A stretch of DNA of 64,000 nucleotides from Melitaea cinxia. Its lineage: Eukaryota > Arthropoda > Insecta > Lepidoptera > Nymphalidae. The translations under genes and the position numbers were made by a program. Below are positions 35,649 to 44,952 of this stretch, piece by piece. The notes under the pieces are model-generated. The model did not search any database, was not told where the DNA came from, and saw nothing but the letters and a program-made list of their open reading frames with translations. The stretch covers positions 11,697,289 to 11,761,288 of the forward strand of contig NC_059395.1 in assembly GCF_905220565.1 (NCBI RefSeq), in the 5' to 3' direction. How positions within the stretch are numbered: position 1 is the first letter of the stretch; each line of letters starts with the position of its first letter.

Positions 35649-36599
35649 TTATAAAATAAATGTAGCGAGTATTCATTATCATTCAAGTCTAGTCACCCGC
35701 CTTTTTGTTATTTATCATCTCGATTAAAATAAATTATTATCTCTTAGATATAACACAAATATAGAGTAATGAAATTACTTTAAAAACAAAGAACTTACAC
35801 AACTTTGAATTTTTATATTCATACAAACTAAAGGATATTTCAATAAATTGTTCATTGCAAAATAACTAACACATAGTAAATTTTAATTTCTTATAAATAA
35901 TAGCCACCCTCGATGCTTTAATATAATGTGATGCTCTACATCTCTATGAACGGATAAAACCGACGTTTAATTAGTAATTGCAGCTATCGTAATGATTTCC
36001 CGTATACAAGTAAATAGGTAAACCCTTTTTTCATTATAAAACAATACAATTTCACATGCAAAGATTACGTTATTTTAATTTTACTGATATAACGATCAAA
36101 TTAAGCCATATGTATACTCGCCTTTGAAAAATAATCATTCAAAATTAAAGTATTTGGCAGTTTCATTAATCATTCTCGAGAATCGAGTCAACAGGAGTTG
36201 CAGAATTTCAAGCGAACTAGATTTGTACCACAATGTAACTCTCGTTAGTAGAAACTTTGATTCTTCTTGCATGTACTAAATTGTAAAAAAAAATCGTAGC
36301 AGCGTCGTAGTTAAGACAGCGTCGTAGTTAAGACAGTTATTGGAAAGAAGTAAACAAATCTTGTCTATATTTTTTAAGATAGACTTTAAATTTTGGTGAA
36401 ATATATCAAGGACCCAATACCCAGACCCAATCTTGTTAATAATGATAATGAAATGGTAAATAAATTAATAATTAAATTATAATTCACATTAATATAATAT
36501 TTAAAAAAAGGAATGCACATTTTAGTTGTTTTAAAGGAAATATTATTATAGTTATTGTTAATTCAAAATTTATTAAAATGTAATTATTTAATTATTTAA

Positions 36600-36690
36600 A
36601 TGTAATTATACTAACATTAGATTATAAGCATCATTGTTACTAACACTATATGGGCTAGTCCCGAAATAAAGTTTATTATTATTATTTCTT
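36600..36690 (+). repeat. LINE/SINE tail ending in TTA repeats
   Basis: The sequence GGGCTAGTCCCGAAATAAAG is followed by (TTA)n at 36673-36685, the look of a retroposon 3' end. The TTA run is also the junction of the Dong/R4 element that follows. Confidence 0.45.
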
Positions 36691-39600
36691 TTATTCAATA
36701 TATTTTCCTTATGATTACATTTTTAAATATATTTATAAAAAAAACAAATAAAAATATTTAAAAATATAAAAATAGTAGTCCTCCGGTGGCAGGTTGAGGC
36801 CCAGGCCACCGGTAGTTAAGGTTCCAGGCTGAGGAACCTCCTCACAATGCGGGCCGTTTCAAGCAACACTGCCTTTTGAATCCGACCCTTGATCCAACAG
36901 TCAAGTGAGAGTTTCTTAAGGTGTTGGTCGAAACTCTTCGCTAATAAACCATTAACCGATACAACAATAGGAACAATTATTGTTGAGTCTACATTCCACA
37001 TGCCGGTAATCTCGTGGGCAAGGTCTAAATATTTACTTAATTTTTCTTTTTCGGCCTTTACGAGATTATCGTCATGTGGAACTGTAATGTCAACAATAAT
37101 TGCTCGGCGCGCTGATCGGTCTACTAGCACTATATCAGGTTTATTGGCTGCAATAAACCTGTCAGTGACAATAGATCGATCCCAGTAGAGCAATGCACGA
37201 CCATTCTCAAGAAATGGCGTTGGGTTATACCTATAATAAGGCAACTCATTTTCAACGAGGCCGTATCGAATAGCAAGTTGTTGGTGTATAATCCTGGCTA
37301 CTTGGTTATGTCTGTGCAAGTACTCACCGTTAGCAAGATGACTACAACCAGAAACAATATGTCTAATGGATTCTCCAGGCTTATGGCAAGCTCGGCATAT
37401 GTCTGGAGTTCCATCTTTCATGATATGTTTCCGGTAGTTATTCGTCTTAATAACTTCGTCCATAATTGCACAGACAAAACCTTCGGTTTCTCCGAAGAGG
37501 TTCCCGTGTTGTAACCAGGATATAGAGCTGGGCTGGTCTACATCTGGGTCTGTCAGAACTTTGTAGAACCGGCCATGTAATTCCTTGCTCTTCCATACGG
37601 CCACGCGGTCAACGGTACGCATTATTATAGGCTTACGCCATTTCTCTTTGCCTAAGGACAGCGGAGTAAAGCCCCTATCAACTGCAACAACGTCCATGTG
37701 CATATCGCTCTTCATATTTAAAAAGTACTCTCTGAGATTATACACCTCACGATTGTGGAGATTTTTAGCGTTTAAAAAGCCACGACCCCCACATTTTCGT
37801 GGGATGTATAATTTCATCACAGACGATCGAGGATGGTGTATTCGGTACGCTGTTAACAGTTTACGGACTTGGCGATCAAGGGTATCTAATTCCGTTTGAG
37901 TCCATCTCAAAATGCCAAAGGTATAGACGATCAAGGGCATAACCCAACTGTTAAAGGCACGTACCTTGTTACCGCCCGAAAGAAAGCTATTGAGAACTTT
38001 CTTCAGCCGGCCAAAGAATCGTTCCTTTACCAGTTGTTTCATGGCTCCGTCATCAATGCCCAATGCCTCTGACATTCCGAGATATTTATAGGTTTCACCT
38101 TCGTTGAGAGATCTAAAAGACAAAGAGTTGTTAAGTTCTAAATTTTCTGATGATACAATTCTACCTCTTTCTACATGGATGACAGCGCATTTATCCACAC
38201 CAAACTCCATTCTTATACAAGTGCTAAAGGTTTCTGTTATTTTTAACAACTTGTATAAGTCTGGTAGTTTGGATGCGAAAAGCTTCAAATCATCCATATA
38301 AAGTAGGTGAGAGATTGCTTTGCTTCCTCTACGAAGGTGAAAGCCCAACCTTGAATCCTCTAATAAAGTGCTTAAAGGGTTCAAGGCTAGACAAAACCAC
38401 AATGGACTCAAACTATCACCTTGAAAGATACCCCGCATAATCCTTATCGGTTCAGTCGATCCTGAAACATCAACCGCACCCGGATGACGTAAAAAAGTGT
38501 TCCACTGCCTCATACACGTACTCAGAAAAGAGCACAAAGCAGCATCAATTTTGTATAGCTCCATTACTTTTATAAGCCATGTATGAGGCACTGAATCATA
38601 CGCTTTCTTGTAGTCAATCCAAGCGGCAGCCAGATTTTTCCGGTTTCGACGTACCTGTTGGCATATGGTCATGTCTATGAGGAGAAGTTCCTTGGTACCG
38701 CGACTACCAGACTTACATCCGTTCTGAGTCGTAGCCAAAATATTATTTGTAGTAATATGTTTTGTAATTTTTGCGACGAGAACAGATGTAAGTAGCTTAT
38801 AGATGGTGGGTAAGCAAGTTATAGGGCGGTAGTTTTTAGGATCAGCGGTACATCCCGATTTGTATAACAGGAATGTGGTACCAGTCGTCATAAATTTTGG
38901 TAATGAATTAGTACAAATTGCATTTTGAAATTGTGATGCCAGTATGGGGTGCGAACTATGAAACCATTTAAGCCAAAAGTTATGTAATCCGTCCAGTCCA
39001 GGACATTTCCAATTCGACGTTGAACGGATTGCATAACTTATATCTTCTGAATTTATCTTAACTTGTTCCATTTGTGGAAGTGAGCTGCACCTCCTTCTGA
39101 CAACATCCATCCAATCACTCTCAATGTGATCAATGGGGTTCGACCAAATATTTCGCCAAAAATTATATATCGATTCCCGGGTCGGTAAATCACCATTGAC
39201 CACATTAGTAGTGCACTGTTCCCAATTCCTGTATACCTTTTGTTGGTCGCTTTGAAATATGCTATTTTGATGATATCGATCCCTGCGTTTTTTATACCTC
39301 TTAATGCGTTTTGCCCATGCACAGAGTTTTTGCTTCAGAAAATCTATGCGGTCTGAGACTGATGTTATGTACTCGTTGGATCTTATATTTGTACCCGCAA
39401 AAGCCTGGTGTACAAACCGCATGATTTTTGGACGCCTGTTACCTGTCCTGAAACATGTTAATTTGGCTATTAGTGTTCTGGTTAAATTTATTCGTTTTTC
39501 AATTCTGGTCTGCCAAGCTGGAGCCGTGTGGGATGGTAAAGTAACTTTATTTGATGTAAACTTCACATTAGCTACATTACAAACAGCTGCAGCTCCACAG

Positions 39601-40436
39601 TACATAAGTGAGTGAGTATCGGATAAATTTTGAGTGCTGTCTAAATATTGTTGTAAAATTTTATCCATAACACCTACTAAAGCCAAATTACGTCTGTGAA
39701 TAGGCAAACGAGGTAGCTGTGGCCTAATATTTGGTGGCAAGGATCTATATTTCAAGATAGCATCCTCCAAAGCTCTCCTCATAGGCTCATTATCCTGTTC
39801 GTTTACCGACAAATCAACACTGTTAGGAGATAAATTAAAATTTATTACCTCTCTTGTTTCTTTTTGCGATGTTTGTATAGCACGAATATGACTAACAGTA
39901 TTAAGTTGTGGTAAATTTGTACGCAGCCGCTCAAGTACTGTTTCATCCAGTAGGTGACAACGCTGAATGGCTCGTACTTGATCCGATAGTCGTTGTGCGG
40001 TTACGGTGACGGTTGGTTCAAGCGCCTGAAACAGAGACAACATCGTTGAACGATACGCAGTGAGGTTAATTCCCCCACCTGTTGCCTCATAGTACGCTCG
40101 CATGACACTCTCATTCACTTTTTGAGTCCATCTCATGCGGCGCACAGCACCACCGGCAGCGGGATTTCTTGTGGGAGGGCGTTGTCCCGGAACTTCCAAG
40201 CAAGCTGGTGGTGGGCGTATGACTCGTCGACGGTTAGATGGTCTCGTAGATGAGTCAGCATCGTCAGCGTCCGATTCCGCGGTAGACGGCGGTGTTTGAT
40301 ACTCGTCGTCAGTCGTTGACGACTGTGTTTCGGAGCTCGATGGAACCTTTGGTCTTTTTTGTGCGCGTCGTCCTCTGGCTTTATTCATTTTATCTTCTTT
40401 TTATATGTCATTTTTGTGATATTTAAATTGTATTAT
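36688..40436 (-). mobile_element. Dong/R4-type LINE, apparently intact
   Basis: The element is bounded by TTA runs on both sides (36673-36685 and 40436-40451), matching the known TAA/TTA insertion preference of Dong elements. It contains one uninterrupted 1190-codon frame, a roughly 45-bp 5' leader and a roughly 125-bp 3' region with a CCGGTGGC...GCCACCGG inverted pair near 36782-36813. The element is GC-richer than its surroundings. It lies between the CUB/LDLa gene and repo. The exact ends are uncertain by several bases because of the repeats. Confidence 0.75.
36816..40388 (-). CDS. Dong/R4-clade LINE polyprotein: reverse transcriptase with restriction-like endonuclease
   Basis: A single 1190-residue ORF that copies the element's RNA at a nicked target. 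Residues 1-80 are Ser/Pro/Arg-rich and disordered. A basic linker lies at about 355-372. The reverse transcriptase spans about 500-760. It shows PKNYRPITCLPTIYKL (517-532), TQNGCKSGSRG near 554, the first catalytic Asp in WIDYKKAYD (about 590-598), RGIFQGDSLSPLW near 652 and the YMDD box at 697-700. A CCHC cluster lies at about 998-1015 (CRACHKPGESIRHIVSGC). A PD-(D/E)xK restriction-like endonuclease lies at about 1084-1120 (KPDIVLVDR, VDITVPHD). The order RT, CCHC, C-terminal endonuclease marks the R2/R4 group, and single-ORF size plus TTA flanks favour Dong. No stop or frameshift is present. Confidence 0.9.
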   Translation of the reverse strand: MNKARGRRAQKRPKVPSSSETQSSTTDDEYQTPPSTAESDADDADSSTRPSNRRRVIRPPPACLEVPGQRPPTRNPAAGGAVRRMRWTQKVNESVMRAYYEATGGGINLTAYRSTMLSLFQALEPTVTVTAQRLSDQVRAIQRCHLLDETVLERLRTNLPQLNTVSHIRAIQTSQKETREVINFNLSPNSVDLSVNEQDNEPMRRALEDAILKYRSLPPNIRPQLPRLPIHRRNLALVGVMDKILQQYLDSTQNLSDTHSLMYCGAAAVCNVANVKFTSNKVTLPSHTAPAWQTRIEKRINLTRTLIAKLTCFRTGNRRPKIMRFVHQAFAGTNIRSNEYITSVSDRIDFLKQKLCAWAKRIKRYKKRRDRYHQNSIFQSDQQKVYRNWEQCTTNVVNGDLPTRESIYNFWRNIWSNPIDHIESDWMDVVRRRCSSLPQMEQVKINSEDISYAIRSTSNWKCPGLDGLHNFWLKWFHSSHPILASQFQNAICTNSLPKFMTTGTTFLLYKSGCTADPKNYRPITCLPTIYKLLTSVLVAKITKHITTNNILATTQNGCKSGSRGTKELLLIDMTICQQVRRNRKNLAAAWIDYKKAYDSVPHTWLIKVMELYKIDAALCSFLSTCMRQWNTFLRHPGAVDVSGSTEPIRIMRGIFQGDSLSPLWFCLALNPLSTLLEDSRLGFHLRRGSKAISHLLYMDDLKLFASKLPDLYKLLKITETFSTCIRMEFGVDKCAVIHVERGRIVSSENLELNNSLSFRSLNEGETYKYLGMSEALGIDDGAMKQLVKERFFGRLKKVLNSFLSGGNKVRAFNSWVMPLIVYTFGILRWTQTELDTLDRQVRKLLTAYRIHHPRSSVMKLYIPRKCGGRGFLNAKNLHNREVYNLREYFLNMKSDMHMDVVAVDRGFTPLSLGKEKWRKPIIMRTVDRVAVWKSKELHGRFYKVLTDPDVDQPSSISWLQHGNLFGETEGFVCAIMDEVIKTNNYRKHIMKDGTPDICRACHKPGESIRHIVSGCSHLANGEYLHRHNQVARIIHQQLAIRYGLVENELPYYRYNPTPFLENGRALLYWDRSIVTDRFIAANKPDIVLVDRSARRAIIVDITVPHDDNLVKAEKEKLSKYLDLAHEITGMWNVDSTIIVPIVVSVNGLLAKSFDQHLKKLSLDCWIKGRIQKAVLLETARIVRRFLSLEP

Positions 40437-41501
40437 ATTATTATTATTATAATACTTTAATAGGCATAAAACTAAAACTACGACATTTTACTAGAAAGTT
40501 GGTATCATAAATACCTGATAGCGATCGTTAATCTTAGAACGTATCCACTAATCCGCAGTGGAGCAGCGTGGTGGATTAAGCTCCAATTCTATTTTCCACA
40601 TGAAGAAGAAGGTTTTTACAGAGCAATGGGATGTTACAGGCTGAGTCATGGTATCGTGTATAGTCACACTACCTGACCTGATCGATCGAAAACAGAGTTC
40701 AAGTAATGAGAATAGCTTGGTGGAATAAATTGGTGGTAGTAGATTTAGACTTAAGAAATCCGTGCTGACTGGTGCTGATTAATAAATTGAAATGAGTATA
40801 TACATATATGTTCACATACCAACCTTTCAAAAATCTTTGGGAGTAGCTATCTTAATGCTAATTAGTCCATTTTTTGATATGCAACTCTTATCACCAGACC
40901 TGAAATGGGTACATTTTTGTAATTTTTCACAACTCAGGGAAGATACCACTACTCGGAGATTTGTTGAAAATAATATCGAGAGGTTTTATAAAAACATCTG
41001 AACATGAACAGGTGGTATTTCGTCAGGACCAGCTACCTTTCCTAGGTATATTAATTGATTTAATACGTTATTTGGTTTTTGTCATCAATATAAATTGAAG
41101 CTAGAGTGAAATTAGTTGGTTCAAAATCAGAATAATAACCAGTTAGGTGAGACCGCGAGAATCATAAGAGACGGATGAGAAAATTATAGAAAACATATAA
41201 CACACACACACACATACACACACACACACACTCTCACTCGCAGACAGGCACACATCTCTTCAAGATACATAGGTCATAAAAGGAAAAAAAAAAGACAAAA
41301 CACCAAATATTAGCATATAACTAACTTGTGATTTAATAACTTGAGGGATCACTGCCTGCCTAAGATACAGGGCTTTCCTACTTTAAGCGTCAGGGGCTTA
41401 AAATACAGTGTACAGATATATTATTAGATAATTAAAATAAGCTTTTACCTACACATGAACACCCGTGCAGCATTACAAAATAATAAATAAATAAATAAAT
41501 G

Positions 41502-41845
41502 ACGCCGCGTTGGCGCAACGGTTACAGCCATGGATTGTATCTACCTGTTGCGCTGGCAGTTGCGATCCCCGCACATGACAAACATTTGTATTGGCCATAC
41601 AGGTGTTTGCCGTGGTCTGGGTGTTTGTGCAGTCCTTGTGGGTCTCCGCACTGTGCCTTGGAGAGCACGTTAAGCTGTCAGTCCCGGTTGTTATCATGTA
41701 CATCTGATAGCGATCGTTACTCATTATAGGAAATATATCCGCCAACCCGCATTGGAGCAGCGTGGTGGATTAAGCTCTGATCCTTCTCCTACATGGGAAA
41801 AGAGGCCTATTCCCAGTAGTGGGATATTACAGGCTGAAGCGAGAG
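41502..41845 (+). repeat. tRNA-derived SINE-like repeat, copy 4
   Basis: It begins with GCCGCGTTGGCGCAACGGTT (A-box region) and shows CAGTTGCGATCCCCGCACAT at the B-box. It then has the full body and ends GGGATATTACAGGCTGAAGC. It carries ACCCGCAT, the reverse of ATGCGGGT, at about 41744-41751, about 3.2 kb upstream of the first repo coding exon. Confidence 0.65.
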
Positions 41846-42039
41846 CGAGAAATAAATGACAATTTATAGAAATTAAAAATAATATACTGACATAACTTCC
41901 AGTTAGAGAAAGTCGAATAAGCGGTCGGTCCTGGCAGCCGTGTATTCCCAATTACCCGTAATTCACAAAAATTGTTTACGATGACGATGCGATTACTCTT
42001 TGTTTACTCATACACACTCCAGCCTACCTCAGTCTACTG

Positions 42040-42235
42040 CTGGACATAGCACCCACAAGCATTGAAATACACAGGCCGAAGACGGGCAGCAGCGTCTTCG
42101 GTGCGACAGAGTCACCTCTTCGGTCACCAACCCGCCTGCCCAGCGTGGTGACTATGGGCAAAACACGTGAGTTGATGCCAAAAATGGCTCGTGGAGGCCT
42201 ATGTCCAGCTATGGACTGCGATAGGCTGATGTATG
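42040..42235 (+). repeat. Dispersed LINE-tail-like repeat
   Basis: Forward copy with GAAGACGGGCAGCAGCGTCT and the ending TATGGACTGCGATAGGCTGA. Same family as 20517-20845. Confidence 0.6.
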
Positions 42236-42580
42236 TGTGTATGTATGTGTGAAGATATTTGTAATTGTTTGGCTAAATAAAGAATTTATTATTATTATTA
42301 TTTATTTATTTATTGTGAAATTGTTTTGTAACTGCAATATCTAAGTACAAATGTATTTTTTTTTTCTTTAGAAAAATAAAGCATTATTATAATTATAAGA
42401 AAAACTATCAATATATTTATTGATTTAAATGTTTTATTAAATTAATCAATTTGTAAGCAATTGACAAGAAAACAATGCAAATTAAAAATACGCCAGTATT
42501 TACAATTGATGAAAATAAAATTTAAATTAGGTAAATGTATTACCAACTTACACACTAAAGGGGTAATACGTACTGTACAA

Positions 42581-42905
42581 TCTATACATACAAATAAATA
42601 AAATTGGAGTGTCTGTTGGTAATATTAAAATAACCGCTTTTTACTAAATACATATGTTATACACGGTACATATACCAAAATATATATATATTTTTTTTTT
42701 ACAAAATTTTGTCTGTTTGTCTGTTTTTTCCGGCTAATCTCTGAAACGGCTGGACCGATTTTGACGGGATTTTAACTCGCAGATTGCTGGTGTAATAAGG
42801 ATTAACTTAGGCTAATTTTATTTTAGATTTAATTTTATAACTCTGCGAACTGAACAATAATTTTTTTGTTAAATTCCACGCGGACGAAGTCACTGGCACA
42901 GCTAG
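42581..42905 (+). mobile_element. Helitron-like short element
   Basis: It starts TCTATACATACAAATAAATA and ends GAAGTCACTGGCACAGCTAG followed by T. Same family as 35323-35648. Confidence 0.6.
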
Positions 42906-44039
42906 TTCATGTATAAGATTATATTGCTCAGCACTTATTATTGTTTAATTACTAATGGAAGGGAATGGTGTTGATAGATGAAATACAGGCTATCTTACAG
43001 CTGAAAACGATGTAAAACGTAACTCTCAGCATCACATAAGCGTCAGCATCATTTGTTTCGCATGATTTCACTCTCCATATTTTTGAAGTAAAACTTTTTT
43101 ACGCACTCTTGACTTGGGGAGTAAGTTAGCGAATGCGTGACGAGAGCGTTACGAAAAGTGTGACCAGGCCGAGGCGAACGGAATTTGAGTGGGAGATATA
43201 AGTTAGTGAAGATAGAAAGAGAGAGAGTTACGTTTCTTAAGTTTTATTCAGTCGTGTGGTCTAAAGCACACTCGTTTTTTTTTAAGTCGGTCAATAATCA
43301 ACTAAAAGATTTGTAAAAAATCACTCTTAGCTTAACTGTGCCTTAGCGACAGTTGTTTCAAACGATTATACTCCTAATTTTTTTCATAGCACGTTCTTTA
43401 TATCTTTTCTTAAGAAGTAAACTTCAAAAAAAAAAACATTTTAAATCAATATATTCTCATGGTAAAATAATTATTTATATGTAAATAATTTTTGCTTATA
43501 AACAATGATTACTTACGATTATTATGTGGTCGCTTCACTTCCAATTAACAGACTGCACAAAAAACTACACAGCACGCTTACATATTTGTATTCTTAGTCC
43601 ACAGAACCAAATAAGAGGCACTACATTTAAAAAAAACTCCACATATAGATAGTAGATACATATCACATTAGTCCTTTCGTAACAATCCGTTCATGAGTTC
43701 TAACAAAACGATGGTAAGTTTACGTCTCAACGGTTGCGTTTTTTCGTGACCCACATTTGTATGTTAAAATCGAGTGCAAATGCGTCGAAAAATGCATCAG
43801 TAAGTGCAATTCGTGCTGCCTGAAAGTCACCAATGAGCCCAATGAAGGAGAGATCCCACTGGCGAGTGCCAGCACCAACCTAAATAGACTCTGATCATCT
43901 AAATTGACTTCAATTAAATAACAACCGAAATTGTTGAAATGCGCCATTACTCCCTCAACGCTAATCTAAGTGCCAATAGTCAGGGCGAATGTTTTATTAA
44001 TAATCTTCAGCAATAACTGTTAATTAATAATTAAGTGAT

Positions 44040-44952
44040 GGTAGCAACGATCGACAGCTTCAGTCAGCGTGCGCCGCGCCGCTGCGCGAGTTCGTCGCTT
44101 TCGTTAAATGTTTTTCTTATACCAATCATTTTATGTTTTTCTTATAGTAAATATTTTTGAAATTATGGGAATATGGTTTTGTTGTGCAATTTAGGATCTA
44201 ACCAAGGGACTATATTTCCAACTTTCCCACGGCTATAAATCATATAATAGACATATGAGTGGTGTTGATACGGATTTACAATAAAGTACTATGAACTTTC
44301 AAAATAATGATGTGGGCGTTCGCACCCTCAAATGTCATGGAAACAAACAACATCTCGCATTAGTTTGTGGGAATCCCGCATGGTGTGTAAGTCGAGAGCT
44401 CGCGGAACGTCGGCACCCGCAGCTCGCCCCGCGCCGCAGCGAGGGAGATGCGACTCGGCGCGGTGCAGCGCACCGGGGGTGTGGCTTTCGAACGACGCTA
44501 TTGGCGATCTCTCCTCACTACACTATCGTCCTATGTGCCCGCCTCGCTCGATCTAATATCTCACTTCTGTTCATCTACTATAAAATGAAATAGCACTTTG
44601 AATCGCACTCTCGTCGAGTTCGGTCACAGCACTCATTGGCTCATATTCTTCTTCGAACGTCGTATTATGGTAATATAAATTGACCAACCGCGGAGCAAAT
44701 TCGGTTAGTTCGTTAAAGTTGATTAAAGCCATTTAACCGGGACGGACACGACGAAACGAACGGCGCGAGCGTCGATCCCGCGAACTGAGCTAAATGAGCT
44801 TCAATTGCTTAATATCGGAATCGATAATTCTGACTTGAATCGGGCTAGCGGAGCCCGAGATCCGAGGTAGCGGCAGGCAGGTGGCCGCGACGGAGCCGAG
44901 CGAGGTTGGCGCGGAGGTAGCGGGTGCGCACCCGCCCGCCACCGACGGCTAT
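44040..44952 (+). promoter_or_regulatory. GC-rich, CpG-rich 5' region of repo
   Basis: A sharp rise in GC and CpG content against the AT-rich flanks, running into the first coding exon. It probably contains the promoter and 5' UTR. Near-matches to the Gcm site AT(G/A)CGGG(T/C) occur: CCCGCAT at 44375-44381 (reverse of ATGCGGG) and ACCCGCAG at 44414-44421 (reverse of CTGCGGGT). Gcm activates repo in Drosophila. The link here is inference. No TATA box is clear. Confidence 0.4.

Larger units (their letters stand above)
40452..44040. other. Intergenic DNA upstream of repo
   Basis: No host gene was seen. Contents: a SINE tail (40534-40647), a CA-rich run (about 41201-41250), a full SINE (41502-41845), a LINE-tail repeat (42040-42235), a Helitron-like element (42581-42905) and an unassigned repeat-like stretch at 42955-43270. 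Confidence 0.45.

Noticed and set aside
36889..39615. Plus-strand frames of 65-104 codons
   Set aside because: All are shadows of the 1190-codon Dong/R4 frame on the other strand.
41201..41250. CA-rich run considered as a CRISPR-like or tandem gene repeat
   Set aside because: Simple CA microsatellite. There is no spacer structure and the genome is eukaryotic.
43720..43947. 75-codon minus-strand frame upstream of repo
   Set aside because: No recognisable motif or splice logic. It is probably non-coding DNA near the repo promoter.
44291..44593. 100-codon plus-strand frame in the GC-rich region
   Set aside because: Arg/Ala-rich translation typical of CpG-rich non-coding sequence. It is not linked in phase to the repo exons.
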